From positions 19,947,489 to 20,011,488 of the forward strand of contig OX344756.2 in assembly GCA_947034885.2 (NCBI GenBank): DNA of 64,000 nt. Direction: 5' to 3'. The notes beneath the pieces were generated by a model, which did no database searches, was not told the DNA's origin, and saw nothing but the letters and a program-made list of their open reading frames with translations. Of this stretch, positions 1-13,356 are shown piece after piece (positions within the stretch are counted from its first letter, which is position 1; every line of letters starts with the position of its first letter). Origin of the DNA: Thuidium tamariscinum (taxonomy: Eukaryota > Streptophyta > Bryopsida > Hypnales > Thuidiaceae). The position numbers were made by a program, and so were the translations under genes.

Positions 1-608
1 TTTCTTTGCTCGAGTTACCTTACCACCAAAACTCTCTCTTTGCACTTTCGTCCACCGAACAGTCGGTCTTCGGACCCCTCTTTAGGACCAATTTTCGGTC
101 ACTCCTTTTCTTCATCGATCTTTTGTGTTCAAGCGAGAGTTCCACATTACAGTCAAGCTGGTTTGTCTTTGTGGAGTGATTCGAGTCGAGCCTCTAAAAA
201 TTCTCGCCACCTTTGTCTGCAGATCGAGTTACCGACTCTTAATGTGCAAGCAATTCGCACAATGTCAAGTCGAAACGCTGTCGTGTACGTCCACTACTCA
301 GTACTCTAGCTGAGGTTTGCTGTGATTGATATTTCATGCCACCGGTCATTAGCAAGTCAATGGGAACATTGAACCCACAAATCGATCGATCTGTCCGTTG
401 CTAGAAGCAGGAATTTCGACCCTGACAGTAGTGCAGTCATCAGTTGTCGATCCGTTCAATCGCTCTCACCCCACCAGCGTGCACAAAGTACACTCTGGCT
501 ATGGCCGGAAGAGCGGTAGACGTACACGAATTGAAATCGATCGCTGTGCTTCAATTCAGCTAGGTACGTAAGTCTGCACTTCAGCGTTCCTTGGGGTGAT
601 TGTAAGAG

Positions 609-3600
609 ATGTCTCCAAGCACGGGTCGTGGTAAGTGTTTTCAAAGTCCAAAGAAGTTGGCCAGGATTTCTAACGCCCTCGTTTAGTATGATCATCAGGT
701 TTCTAAACATTCGAGGCCAGCTCTGAACGAGGGTGCGTGACCATGGCGGAACTTGCAGAGTGGTCAGCTCAGGCGCTTCGATGTCAAGGCAGTGATGTTC
801 CTGTGAAGGTGGTGTACATTCGGAGCAGGTTTGCATCTCACATCTCCAAGCTGAACATTCTGCTGGTCCTCATTACCTTTGAATGACTGATTTGGATTAA
901 CAGTATTGTTTATCATTGTTTATTATTGTACCGTCATTTTGGTTCAATTGATCGGAATTCCATGACTTGGGTACTTTCCAAGGCGCGTGTCTTGAAACTT
1001 ACATGCTACTCCAACCCTATAGCTTTGTGCAAATGAATGTCGAAATAATTTACGCTCAACGATAAAGATTTGAACATTACTGAACATAGTCACGATCTGC
1101 CCCTATCCAATGTGCCATTTCTTGTGGGGAACATTCAGACTTGCACAACTACGTTGCAGAGAACGATGATAGTAAATACGAAATTATCACTACCACAAAT
1201 GAGCCTCTGAGCAAGAATTTTGAGCAACATTTTTCTCCAATGAGCAGTGTTTGTATTTAGAAAATAACCTTTCAGGTGAAAAGCAACATTTAGGTATTAA
1301 AACAATGCTTCAATGTTTCCAATGATGAGCAATCTTATTCTTTGAAGAAAGCATTGTCGCATTAGCATGTCCTTGGTGAGACTCTCATGAAGAATAATTA
1401 GTAGGTCTCTCATAGGAAAGAATAATGTTGCATGAGCGTGTTTCAAAATGTGACTCATTTTGAACAACATTTTTTGTGATGTTTCTTAGTGAAACTTCCA
1501 AAATGGCAAATTTTGTTAAAATGGTGGTGTTTCATTAGATTCACACTTTTTACAAGTCAAACTATGTGGTTTGAAATCTAAATTTGTCATAGATTTTTGA
1601 AGTCTATAAGTGTTGTAGATGTATGAAAATCTATACTACTCCTAAATGTTTGTTTTTAATTTAGATCGTGTGGTCTGAAAAATGGGATATGGAATACCAC
1701 CATTTTAACAAAATCTGACATCAAATGGTTTTTGGTGTTGATGACAATGTTTTTGCTATTGCTAAGGTGTCTCATATATATAGTATAAAGTAGTTGATAT
1801 CCTGATGTTACATACTTAATCCCTAAGCGACGTCAGTGCCATTTTTTGGCGTTCACATGACTTCGTAGGGACATGAGAACAATAGTTTTTTCATCCACTT
1901 TTTTTTTAATGACCTTTCACGTTCAATTGTAAAGAGTCTCCAATTGAGTTTTTAGTCTAACTATTATTTGTTTTCATGTAGTTGAGAAGTAATTAGAGAA
2001 AACGGATGGCAAAATTTGCCACTTTAGTGTATTTTGAGAAATTGACTGAATCTGAAATTTCTCCTTGAAAATGACATTTTTTGAGTTTGAACCCAACTAA
2101 TGAAATGAAGGTCTTTTCTTCTAGTTTCTACTCCAATTGAAATTTTGGAAAAATTCATAAAATTGAATATTTTATTGCAATTTGAATTTTGACTGCTTCT
2201 TTAATGTCCACTGCAACCTATAAATACGTGTACACGGAAGTTGAGTTTACACCATGATGTTTGTCACAACAATTTACACTCATCGTGAAATTTTCAGATT
2301 TTTTTAGATAATTTTCTATTTTCTATGATTTTTTCTTCATTTTTCCTTCAAAAACTGTCATGAAAATCAATTTTCCTCAATAAAATCTGAAATTTCTGTG
2401 AAGTGCAGAAGACATGTACTTCCATCTCTGAAAAATAAAATAAAAAAATTTCATACTTGATTGGTTCATGAACGGTATCAAATTGAGTGACCAGCAAGGG
2501 GACTTCCAACCAGTGGTCATAGGCCCGTCCTTTAAGGGTTAAGATACAACAACTAAGTTAAGACTTGGTGACCACAATTCTATCTCGCAGGGTAGAAGCT
2601 GAAACCAGTGATTCCTTCTACCAATATCGGAATTATGGTTTGCCCGAGGAGAGTCCAAAGTTGGGCAAGCAGATTTCACATCATGCATCAGGGGCGTCAG
2701 ATTTGCAAGCCTTTGTCTCAGGGCAATTCTTTAAGCCAGTGGAGGTAGGCCTGTGAAACTCTCTTGAACCTTCGTGGTGGGAAAGACACTTCATCAAAAG
2801 GTGAAATGATCAAAACATTGGAATGAGAGATATTTAGTAACAAATTCAAGAGAAATGTGCACCAAGTGGTTTTCCAATTTTCTTCAAACTCTTGGTAATA
2901 TATTATAAATTTCCAAAAGTTGAAAAATATAGGATAGTCAACAACTTAGAATAGCCTATTGTGTTCAAAATAAGGATTTTGGTGTCACATTGTTGCTTAA
3001 ATTTTTTGATTTTTTCCCAACTTAGAAACAAATGAGATAAAATAGAAAGGGCAAATAATTTTTTTTTTCTTTTTGGACAAAGTATGAATTTGCTATGAAT
3101 TCTTGAAGTGTTCAATGCATCATGACCTCAAAGAGTTTTTAGACTATCCCCAAATCAACAAAATTTGAATCTATAATACTCATCTAATTACATAATGTAA
3201 TCCCAATCATTTTTAACATGGAAAGTTTAAAAGGTCAATTTTTACAATTAATTCACATTGAAAAGTTGAAAGCTTCTATAGACTTCACTAATCACTTCAT
3301 TCAGACATCAATTGTGGTCCAAATCTCACATATTGAAATCTCATGTAATGGGATCATTTTCTAAGTGTTCACTAATTATGAGGTCATTTGATTGCAATGG
3401 ATTGTTCTACCTTACTTAAACAATAAACTCAACTTAAATGGACACCTTTGAAGTACAAAATGTCTCAACTTTCATTGATTACTTCAAAAAATTCCTCAAC
3501 TTTCATTGTTTGCTTCTACTGTAGGAAGTTGAAGTTTTGGATCTTAAAAGTGTTCATTCAAGGCCATTTTTGAGATGTTAGAGATTAAAGCATGTCTTTT

Positions 3601-6078
3601 CTAGATTTTTCTACCTTATTAGAAAATATAATCTATGTAGACCAAAAAATGATTCAATAAAAGATCAATTTGATTCATTAGACAAGTTGTAGGTTTTTAT
3701 ATGGTCATTCTCTTTAATTTATATAGACAAAGTTAACAAAATTTCTACAATGAATTTGGTCTCTCTTTTTGGATTTTCTCATTGTATTTTGTAGAAATAA
3801 ATTGTAAATGTATTGTATCCTCCAAATTGTATTGAGTTTAGTGTAAACCTTTTAGATTGAAGATAAATTTGTTCAAAATTCAATCCAATACTTTAGTATA
3901 TATGTCATACTAGAAAATATATGCCAAGTGATGGTTGATTTCTAAAGTACGAACCTTAAGAATCTAAAAAAGATTATGTAATGTTGCTTAATTTTAACTA
4001 TATCATTCTAGGCACAAAAAGAAAGCAATGATGAATAATATCTTTATAAATGATAACAACTATTATAGTTTAATAACATTCAAGGTGTGTCTATGGAAAG
4101 ATTAACTTCTACTTTTGAACTTTGCTACATTGACCGTTTATTACCTAAATTATTATTATTATTATCATATTATTGCTTATGCCTTATATAAATATACTAT
4201 TTACTTCAATTTCATCATATTGATTATAAACAAAGTTTTTTTTAAAGTATTATTTTAGATGAATAAAAAGTTAAAGAGTCAAAACATTGTGATAAAGTAC
4301 CTTCCATGTATCATCCAAAATATGGAATTTAGAACACTAATCAATTACATGGGATACATTTACATTTAATAACGATATGGAGTATATAATATTAATTGTA
4401 ATAGGATGTTGTTTTTTGAGTTTGTTTATGTTTAATTTGTATCTAGGAATTTACAAATATTATTTATTTTGAATTTAATTTTGAACTGCTTTAAAATCTA
4501 ACTTCTTGAAAATGGAATGGACAGGTTTTGGACTCTAAGAATTTTATATTGCAAGGGGAAGAATTTTTTGAAGATAGAAAAAGGTTAGTTGTCAACATGA
4601 TGTTTATAAAGATGAAAAATGGTATCCATAAATTAGTTTCATCCTTCATAACCATCATTACAAGACTATTCAATATGCATCAAAATAAGAATTTTCCTTT
4701 TATGATTTTTGAAAAAATCCTTCAATAAATGAATTTATTATAAACTACAATAATATTTATAATTTAGAAAAAATAATTAAATACTTATTTTGAATTACTA
4801 AATTGTTTGGACTAATTTATTTTTCAAAATTTATAGAAAAAAATTAAAATTAAATTAAAATATTTACTTTCTTTATAGTTTATATATATTTTTGAAACAA
4901 GTGAATTGAAGAAACACACTACAAGGATATCTATCAAGTACAAAGGCTTTGATTTCATACAAGAATGAACCTATTGCCACTAGGTATTGAATTTGCAACC
5001 ACACCATTAGGATCGGATATCTCTCTACCATCATGCAATAGTTTAGGGTCATTTTGAACCACTTTCTTTATAGATTAGAATTTAGGATGTAAATCATCAT
5101 TTCTATCTAATTTAGAATAATATTCTATCTAATTTTTATTTTATTTCAATTTCTGTACCTAAAATATTATGAAAATTAAGCCTTAAAATTAAATAGATTT
5201 CTTTTATATGTTGAATTTGAAATGGCATATTGATTTTAAATTCTTGTTTTTACTTTTGTAGTCATAAAAATAGAAATGCTTGGTACTAATGATTGATGTT
5301 GAAGAAGTCATTAAATCATTAATTAAATACTTTGAGGTTTGTATACATTAAAGTTCATTTAGAAGTTATAAAGTTTATTTTCTTTTGTAGTGCTCTTGAA
5401 GACCTTGCATCCAAATTCAAGAGTATTTCAAGAGTTGTGCCATTTGATCCAGAAGCAAGCTATGGACCAAAGTACTCATATGTTAAACCTGAATTCATTG
5501 AGCCATCAGAAAAAGAAGATCTACTTTGGTATTATCTTTTAAACTATGCAACCAATGCAAAAGAAATTGAAAAAAAAGAAAAGGAAAAAGAAGATGAAGA
5601 AAAGAGAAGAGAGGAGGACAAAAAAAGAAGAGAAGAAATATTAAAAAGGGTGAGATGCTTATATGCTTGTATCATTTATTATTTTGTATTTAAATTGTTG
5701 ATAACTAACATTATTGAAAGAAATGAAGATAGATCTTTCACTATAGAGGTACATCTATGGGGTATGGATATAAGATGTTCAAGACTAGATGTAACAATGT
5801 TAAGCATTATTTTTTAAATTTCTTACTTCAAATAGAATATGTATAAAATTTGATAACATTATCAAAGGTTTCCACAAAGACTTCATTTGAAGCAAAACTT
5901 AATGTAGTAAAGTGTCACGAATGTGTCATTGCAGCGCGAGGAAGTGCGTGGTATGAATCCTCCAACTGTGAGATCATCCATATTATGTGCTTTGATATCT
6001 GGAATCATCACTGAATTCAATCCAAGTGGCATGTGGATTGTTGAAGAATTTTTCAATGATGAAGAAGAAGTAAAGTGA
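609..6078 (+). CDS. Unidentified 5-exon gene (about 230 aa), likely host
   Basis: I assembled this gene from splice signals and phase. The exons are 743-828 (or a first exon 609-630 joined to 759-828), 2591-2744, 4525-4583, 5391-5649 and 5935-6078. Every junction keeps frame: 828/2591 completes an Arg codon, 2744/4525 is phase 0, 4583/5391 completes a Ser codon, and 5649/5935 is phase 0. With ATG 743 the product is 233 aa. ATG 609 is a good alternative, because the donor GTAAGTG at 631 and acceptor TTGCAG at 758 are both strong and the frame is kept; an in-frame TAA lies just upstream of it. The fourth exon holds a highly charged Lys/Glu stretch that looks like a coiled coil, and the last exon ends in an acidic tail. 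The N-terminal half has an aromatic patch (FYQYRNYG). I do not recognise the family and see no catalytic motif. Exon 5 could also be spliced at GTAAAG (6071), giving a longer protein. Exon conservation was judged by eye only. Confidence 0.55.
1188..1500 (+). mobile_element. CACTA-like 5' terminus with subterminal repeats
   Basis: The sequence CACTACCACAAATGAG at 1188 resembles a CACTA transposon end. It is followed by many copies of a short motif around GAGCAACAT or AACAATGCT, the usual subterminal pattern of the superfamily. I cannot identify the partner end with confidence, so this is a truncated or unresolved element inside intron 1. Confidence 0.35.
1504..1720. repeat. Small foldback element
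   Basis: A 19-base stretch at 1510-1528 is repeated exactly as its reverse complement at 1696-1714, and similarity extends a few bases outward with two mismatches. Shorter inner stems also pair (around 1591-1600 with 1625-1634). The whole could fold into a hairpin of about 210 bases, as MITE-like foldback elements do. Confidence 0.6.
1820..2538. mobile_element. Possible TTAA-flanked MITE (diverged)
   Basis: TTAA at 1816-1819 and at 2539-2542 flank ends reading TCCCTAAGCGACG and, on the other strand, CCCTTAAAGGACG. These resemble the CCCCTAAAGGACC ends of the clearer copies at 10214-11127 and 13357-14323. The interior has no ORF. The left end is poorly conserved, so this copy is tentative. 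Confidence 0.3.
2745..4524 (+). other. Intron 2 of the unidentified gene
   Basis: This is a strongly AT-rich, ORF-poor stretch between the GTAGGC donor at 2745 and the ACAG acceptor at 4524. I see no gene or resolvable element in it. An additional small phase-0 exon cannot be excluded. Confidence 0.4.
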
Positions 6079-8180
6079 GGTAGGATGATCAAAAATTGAG
6101 CTTATACTCAAAAACTTGTTCTAATGATTACAAATAAATACTCATTGTATTATACTCACTACTATGAAATTGAAATTAGGGAATAATATGAAAACTCTAC
6201 CAATTTAACCTTTACTACTTATAGTTTGTGTATACATCATTTAAGCAACATTCTAGATCTTTGCTTAAGTCTAGTCATAGGTTATCTACATGTGGCAAAA
6301 ATATCAAATCTTATTGCTATACAATGTTTCTTATTACTCAAAGTTGCTTGATAATAGATGACTTTATCTTATCACATGGATAATAGTTTTAAAACATGAC
6401 AAAATCTTTTTGATCCTTGGTAGACCTAGTGCCTACTACTAAAGGACATATTTTTTCCATCAATTGTAGTTCTTCAATTGCTCCTATCCAACATGACATT
6501 TTTATAGATTAGATGAACATTGCAGTATTTAGAAAATATACATACTTTACCATTTCTAACATGTTTATCCAACCCAAATGTGTGATTAAGCTTCCCTCTT
6601 TTTTTGATTAATAAGCTAACTAGGCAGCTCTTAAAGTCCTAAGATGCTAGTCTACGGATCAAGATTTCTTGTATTATGTTTTCATTAGTGTGATTGCAAT
6701 TGTGCTCCATGCAATTGTACAAAGGATACACTACCCCATGCATTGAAATTATGCAGGAGTGTCAATTGCCATGGCCAATTACGCTTGCCATAACTAGTTG
6801 TTGATTTTTCAATGTTAACGTGGTAACATCCCATTGGCAAATGGCAACCCGTCACCATTGCCATGACAAATTGTAACTCATAACCTTGTTTCCTTTCAAC
6901 TTACTTCCTTCACCCTTGGATCGTGAAGATCAAAGATTGTGATTGAAAAATGTACAAACTAATTATGTTTGATAACCTATTTGCTGCTAGTGCAACTCAT
7001 CAATTCTCTAATACATAAACCTTAGAAGACTGCCTCTTTGTTTAGGATGATCCCCCAAAATAAGTCCAGTCAACATTTTAGTGATAGCCATTCAAGTCTG
7101 TCCTCCCAAATTTAATATAGAAAAGTACACGGAGAGGCCCTCTTTATGTAATGCCCAAGAAGCCAGTCTGTTCCATTGCTCACACGTTGAGATTGAGGAA
7201 TCCTCTTCATTGTGTTGGCCACATACGGTGTGAGGTGCTGGCAAAACATATTGGACTGTGCATAAGGAGGTCCATAAATCACTCATTTAAGAACTGAAAC
7301 TGAATTTTGGGGAGGTGAAACATCTTGAAATATTTTTCGGGAAACATTTCTTGAAAAAGAAATAAAATTGACATCTAACCCATGTTGTTTCATTTGTTTG
7401 GGAGTTTCGTGGAATGAATTATGATATTATGAAGTTGAAATGCCATAGGGCTCTAAAATCACCCACCTCCTAAAATGTATTGTGCATGGTCTGCACATTG
7501 CTGGAGGCTAAAAAAAGCTAAATGTACAAACAATATAGGTTTGAAGAGGTGGGCAATTTTAGAACCTGAGCACTTTTAGAACCTCTTACCTATCACACTA
7601 ATTCTGTTTGGCTTTTTTTACTAATGACAGGAGTTGGTTTCCATCCTCTCAAGGTTTCAATTAATGCTTCGAAAGCTTCATTGATCAATACATCGCAATG
7701 GACATTGAAAACATAGATCCAACCAAACACATTGCATTCTCTTGCCATTCAAATGGTTTCTCCATGCCATTGTTGATCAACGCAATAGGACTTCGACATG
7801 ATCTCTTCGTCTTCATGGATTTCATCCACCAAGCTTGTGTAGAATCTCTTCGGTTTCAATTTTAAGATAGCTTTGTCAGAAAAACTATAAGTGGATTTTT
7901 CCCCCGACTTTTGCCCTTGCATCCACTGAATGTCCACATTTGCTTTGGATTAATAAAAGCAAGGTGCAACAAATTGTAAGAGATTTTGATCCATTCATCA
8001 CTCCACTCTTTTTTGAACTGCACTTGTCCATGCACAATATAGCTAATGTAGCACTGAATTTCCAAATTTGAACTTGCCAGATCAAGTGTAATAAAATCAA
8101 AGATCCTTTTCAATTACCAACTTGGTAATGATTCTTATTTTCGTTTACTATCGTGCAGGGACTATGAACAAGTTTTTTGA
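6079..8180. other. Intergenic, no supported gene
   Basis: No ORF here has convincing coding character. Around 6765-6880 there are several direct and inverted copies of a TTGCCATGGCAA-like motif, possibly a degraded transposon end. The stretch runs from the end of the host gene to the target site of solo LTR A. Confidence 0.4.
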
Positions 8181-9326
8181 AGGGCTGTGAGGCCCGTCAT
8201 TGTCACTCAGGCCTCGGATTTTTCTTTTTTTTGCTTATTGCTCATATTTAGGGTTATTATGGTTAAAAATCAACTAAAAAGAGTGTTTGTAGTAGGATTG
8301 ATACAATTCCCGATAATGATGAGGAATTGGTTAGAATTACTCCAGAGTACCTTAAAAGACTCCTTAGAGCCAAGTTCTACATCTTATTAGGTGATTAGAT
8401 ATAATATTACACGGTTACTAGGAGATAGCACGAACTAATATTCGAAAGACAATTTAGTGCAAAAGTGTCAAGACAAGCCCTATTGGACTTTTCAAGAAGA
8501 ATCTTAGCGGAATTTCGCTAATTGGGAGTCATGGGATTCCGGTAGTCACTCAAGAGCATCACAACGAAGCTAACTCATGGAGATTCCTTTGTACGGGAAT
8601 GATTCCTCCCCAAAGGAATTAATTCCGCCCTAGTGCAATTTCTACTTTAATTAGACAGTGTATGTTTCTAGAAAAACTTTGCACTTGTCATTAGGGGGCT
8701 TCCTAGAAGATCCCCTAAAAGCTTCGTAATTTTCTGGATTACGGAAATGACTCTATGGGAAGTCAATTGCTTTTACCGGCAATTGGAAATTCATAGAAAA
8801 TTCCGTGGTGATGGTAAAATTCCACTAAAAATTAGGATAGCATGTTTTAGCATAAATAAGCGTCCCGCCAAATTTCAAGACATTCTGATAACGGCAAATA
8901 CCAAAATCGGCAGCGGGAACAAGTTTCGATGGTTTTATCGAAACTCTTGCAAGTTGACCAGCGTATGGGGAGCATACGGTGTCCGATTTGAGTCAACTTA
9001 GACTCTGTTCCAAAATTCTTGGACCTTCCTGACAACCCTGGCTAGTCAAAACCTTTGGGAAAAATCAATTCCAAAAGATGGATTTTCCACCCTTTTTACC
9101 GGTTCATAAATGTTAGCTTTTGAGCGCAATTAGGTTCTGGAAGTAAGGGGTAGGGATTCCTCTGAACGAATTTGGGTCTTTTGAAGCCATTAGCACTGTC
9201 TGTTTGGCGATCGGACTATTTCTTCAAAATATAGAGTAATTACAGCAGTAGTGTAGATTTTTAAAGGTTAAAGTTGACTTTTTAGATTACTTAGCAAGTA
9301 ATTTGAGGGGGGAGGAGGCCTTGGAA

Positions 9327-9336
9327 ATGTATAAAA
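9327..9336 (+). promoter_or_regulatory. TATA box of solo LTR A
   Basis: GTATAAAAGG is followed by a C/T-rich run. The corresponding place in solo LTR B (minus strand, about 19246-19256) has GAGTATAAAAGG, so this LTR promoter element is conserved between copies. Confidence 0.6.
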
Positions 9337-10213
9337 GGCCTCCCCCTCCCTTCACTTCACACCATTATCAACTCAATACGCATATACCACATCAATACCA
9401 TTGCAAACCATAGCCATTATCCGATCATTCTACACTATTTTCAATACCATTATCATTCTACATCCTTCTCATTCCATTCTCTTAGTCTACACCAACTTAC
9501 AAGTCTTTGGATTCTTTTGTACTCAAGGTTCAAGAGCTTCACCAACCTTGTTGGTACACTTCAAGGCCTTTCTATACTTGTATTTGATTTGACTTAATAT
9601 TTTTGAACAACTTGTGGTGTTCGAAATTCATTAGTTGAACCATTGCTAACTTTTCTAAACTCACGTGGAGTTTATAGTCTTTTGCATTGTGATATCATAA
9701 TTCTTTGTGACTAGTCTCTTCGGGCAGATTTACAACCTGGATTGGTTTATTGAAAATCCCCCTCAGGCCTAGCCATTGCATTGTGATCCAAGTGTGGGTT
9801 TTGGAGTCTATTTCACAACTCCAAGGACTAACTCCTAGCACGGCTCTTGCGAAATTTTGCCAGAATTCGAGGACAAATCCTCTAAGACGGTGGAGCTTTC
9901 GTCTTGGAGCTTGTTTTTAGCAACACATCCTCAAAGGTAAAATTGCGAGAAATTGGGTTCTTAGTCTTAGATAAATTATTCGAATTTGTCTTGCTTTAAG
10001 GGTCTCCAAAGGAGACCATGTTGGTTAAGGATTTGACAACCATCGCCAATTAACCAGAGATTGTTGTTTTTTGTTCAAAGCCAAGCCAGGAGCCAGCCAC
10101 CGGCAGCCCAGCCCAACAACCAGGCCTCGGTAGCCAGCTCCAGCAGTTAGCCCAGCAGCCATCCCGGCCAGCCACCTCGGTTGGCTATTGTCAGTCAGTA
10201 CTTACGTAATTAA

Positions 10214-11127
10214 CCCCTAAAGGACCAAGGCCTTTTTTCTGTCAAAAACCTCTCAAAACTGCCATTTCTGTTGCATTCATTCAAGAAAACAAAAAATATG
10301 TTTTTTTAAGAATCTAACCATAGGATCTTGTACTTAATTTGATTGAGATCAAGTGATAAAAATTTCATGAAGTTTGACCGTACAGATTGGAAGATATGAG
10401 CATTCAAAGTTGGAAATACAAGTTTTTTTGAACTGTGGTTTGCAATTTCAGATGACTTTGACTGGAATTTGTATAAAAAAATTGCACTATAGACTTTGAA
10501 TTTATAATTTTTTGTGTTAAGAAATTGAGTTGAGAGTCTAGGAAAAAAATTCACACAAAAAACACTTGAATTTCATTCTTTAAAAAATTGTTAAGTAGAT
10601 GTAGGTCCAAGATTGAAAGAAAAACTAAATGGTTAATAACTCAAAGATGGGATTGAAATACAATAATTCCAATGGTGAGATTGTTCTAGAAAATAAAAAT
10701 AACCTTGTTCAACAATTTTTTTTGAAAAATTGTGAAAATTGCATTCAAAAATGAATCCTTTAAGTTATTTTTTCAAGAAATTGTTTAGATTGCCCGAAAA
10801 ACAAGATTGTCCATAACTTTCTCATTATGAGTCCAAATAGAGTGAATCAAAGCTTCACATGTAGGCAAAAATATATTATTTTAGGAAAAAAAAAAAAAAA
10901 ATTGACTTTTTGCAAAAAAAAATTCTGCCCGCCGAATGAAAATTTGGGCTTTTTGTGGTATAACTTTTGCTCCCGGTCACCAATTGAAATAAAAATTACA
11001 TTCTCATTAAGCTAATCGGTTTTCCTATCTTATGAGAAATTTTCAAAAAGATTCATTAAAAATTGAGGTCTACGGAACTTGCCCGAACTCCAAATTGTCC
11101 CCCGAGGGGACAATGGTCCTTTAGGGG
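10214..11127. mobile_element. TTAA-flanked piggyBac-like non-autonomous element
   Basis: The ends are CCCCTAAAGGACCA and its reverse complement TGGTCCTTTAGGGG, a perfect 14 bp terminal inverted repeat with TTAA on both sides (10210-10213, 11128-11131). TTAA duplication with CCC...GGG ends is the hallmark of the piggyBac superfamily. There is no transposase ORF. The interior is AT-rich and made of degenerate units repeating a CATAACTTT...ATTGA-like phrase. The element sits inside solo LTR A. Another copy in reverse orientation begins near 63310. Confidence 0.65.
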
Positions 11128-12455
11128 TTAAACCCAGCGGCCGGCCATTTGGCTCTGGATCCAAGGGAAGAAATCCAGAGAGGCTAACAAGCTCACGTCT
11201 GAGTTAAGCTGAGTTGACCAACTTCTCTCCAATAAGGAGCCACCTGCCTCCCAACCCACCAACATCCAACACTCGAATTCCAACCAGAAGTTCAATCCAG
11301 CCCATGCTGCACCACAACAACGGAGTAAGCTCCCCAAAATTTGAAGTTCTGAACCTGCAACACAATCTGATTCCAACCCCAACTCAACTCAAGATCTCTC
11401 ACAATCCGCTCACAATCCTCAAACTCTAGAATAATAGAAAAGTGAACCCCAATTGTTGTTTAGAAGGAAGGGAGGGAGAGAGATGATGGAATCTTGAGCC
11501 ATTTTGACTTTGGAAACCATATTTTAGTTTGACAAAAACCAAATAGAAAAGACAAGAAGAAGAATAGTTTGAGTTAGGGATCATTTAGAAGTTTGCCAAT
11601 TTAGGAAAAAGTTTAGAAAAGCTTAGTTGTAGGAAGTTTGACTTTGGAGCCATTTAGTTAGTAATAAGAGTTTAAATTTTATTAGGATTTTTTATAGGTT
11701 GACTTTGGAACCTCACCCAAAAAAAAAAAAGGAAATCGAAAAGATAAGGAGACACTTGAGGAAAGAAGGAAGGTCCAAGAGCTTCAAGACTAACAAGGGT
11801 ACACCGCATACCACAATCACGCGTAAAGCAGCGGGATGGAAGTAGAGCTCATGCACCGGGAGGAGTTATTCGGTGGACACGGGGATTTTGAAGTCAATAT
11901 GATCACCGTAAGTCTGTAAAACCTTTTTTCCATAATATTTACGCAACTAGGATTTAGAAGTCGGAATTTGCTTTACAATTAGGATTAAACTATAACAAGT
12001 CAAAGATAGGTAAAAGCATCTAGATAGTAAATTCCAAGCAAAAGTAGAAGCTTAGTCAAGATTAGAAAATATTACCAATCAACTAGGAATTAGGACTCTG
12101 ATTTTGAAACATCACCAATTGAAAAACATGCATTGATAGGTCCTTTCCGTGCACCAATCAATAGAAAATAAAAAGTAGAATAATTAGACTAGGTAGAACC
12201 ATTCGAGGATCATATAGCGCTAAAGTCAGTAGGAAGTCTAACCATCATTATCCAAATCGCTTATATAAGTGAGGAAAAAACACTTAAGCAATTATTTCAA
12301 GGAAAGAAGTAGGAGTAGAGGTTAGAAGATCCATTGCTTGGAAGGCAGAACTGGACCAAACGTAGGTAAACACCCACTAGGAGTTAGACTTCATAGAATT
12401 GAGCCCGATTGTGTACACTTTATTCCAAGGGTGGGAATAAAGCGCCCACAAGGGC

Positions 12456-12931
12456 CAAATGTACATGAGGAATCTTTGCTTGTGTATGTTGCTTTCTACG
12501 TTGCCAATTGCATGAGGAATTGTGATTGATGAAGAAGAGAAAGGGCAACTTCACCCCGAGAATTTATCTAGAGATTGAAAAGATTGAAAAATTAATTGGA
12601 GAAAGTCGACGTGCTGCTTTGGAAACTTGTTTGCAAGTTCTTAGCCAATTTGAGTCTCTTCATTAGAGAAACTTAGGACTCCCCAGAAGGCTTCTTAGAA
12701 GTATCCAATGGGCCCAAAATTATATTTATTTGGCATGGGCAAGAATATTTCCCCTATAGTTGTGGTGTAGCAGGTGTCATGAATTCGTATAGTGGTGCAA
12801 CCAAATGTTAGAGTCTTGGTACACGAGCACTTGTGTTCAATTGGAGGAAAAGTGACATCCTCTAGTTGATTGTGAAGATATTCACGCAAGCTAAAATGCA
12901 ATTTTGTCAAAGATCTTGTACTTTTTTCAGC
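12456..12931. other. Spacer between solo LTR A and the CACTA element
   Basis: The stretch has no supported gene. It begins after the AGGGC duplication of solo LTR A and ends at the GTA target site of the CACTA element. Confidence 0.4.
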
Positions 12932-13356
12932 GTACATTAGTAAAAAAATTAGCGTCCAAAGAAACAAAAAATGTTGATTTTTTTTGTTCAATTTTATGTT
13001 AATTAGGACGTGTTGATATGGACATTACATAGCACAAATATGTTGATTTGGATGTCCAAATCAATACTTTTGTGTGGTTTATCAACACAAAAGTGTCGAT
13101 GAAGTAACTAGAAAGTGTTGATTTGGCAACAACAAAATGTTAATTTTCAACATTTCTTTTTTAAAAATTAAAATTTTTAATCTAATGGCCTGATGCCACA
13201 TGGCAACCCTCGCCATGCCGGCAAGGCCACCTAGGCAGGCACCTGTCAGCCACACCCAATGACCTCACCAAGTTCACTAGGCCACCGCGCCACATAGACA
13301 AGCAACCGGTGAGGTTCGAACCCTCACCTCAGAATTAGGTGGCCGAGGTCCTTAAC

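Larger units (their letters stand above)
829..2590 (+). other. Intron 1 of the unidentified gene, with TE remnants
   Basis: This AT-rich stretch lies between the first coding exon and exon 2 and contains no supported gene. It holds a CACTA-like terminus followed by GAGCAACAT-type short repeats (from 1188), a small foldback (1504-1720) and a TTAA-flanked candidate element (1820-2538). The exon 2 acceptor (CTCGCAG, 2590) lies about 50 bases beyond the last of these. Confidence 0.45.
8186..12450 (+). mobile_element. Solo LTR A of an LTR retrotransposon, TSD AGGGC
   Basis: The segment starts TGTGAGGCCC and ends GCGCCCACA. The 5 bp repeats AGGGC at 8181-8185 and 12451-12455 flank it exactly. A TATA box (GTATAAAAGG, about 9327) precedes a pyrimidine-rich leader, as in an LTR promoter. 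The sequence is related along its length, in reverse orientation, to solo LTR B at 17239-20645, including the paired segments near 8754-9000 and 12330-12450. It contains no long ORF, PBS or pol sequence, so it is a solo LTR. Its 4265 bases include a nested TTAA element of about 0.9 kb, so the original LTR was about 3.35 kb. Confidence 0.85.

Noticed and set aside
456-836. Minus-strand ORF of 126 codons
   Set aside because: Overlaps the first exons of the plus-strand gene, which have splice signals and phase agreement; no recognisable domain.
1188-2029. Complete CACTA element with TAT duplication
   Set aside because: A TAGTG followed by TAT at 2025-2032 matches the left TAT, but the TIRs agree only in CACTA and the right end falls inside another candidate element; a 3 bp match is weak.
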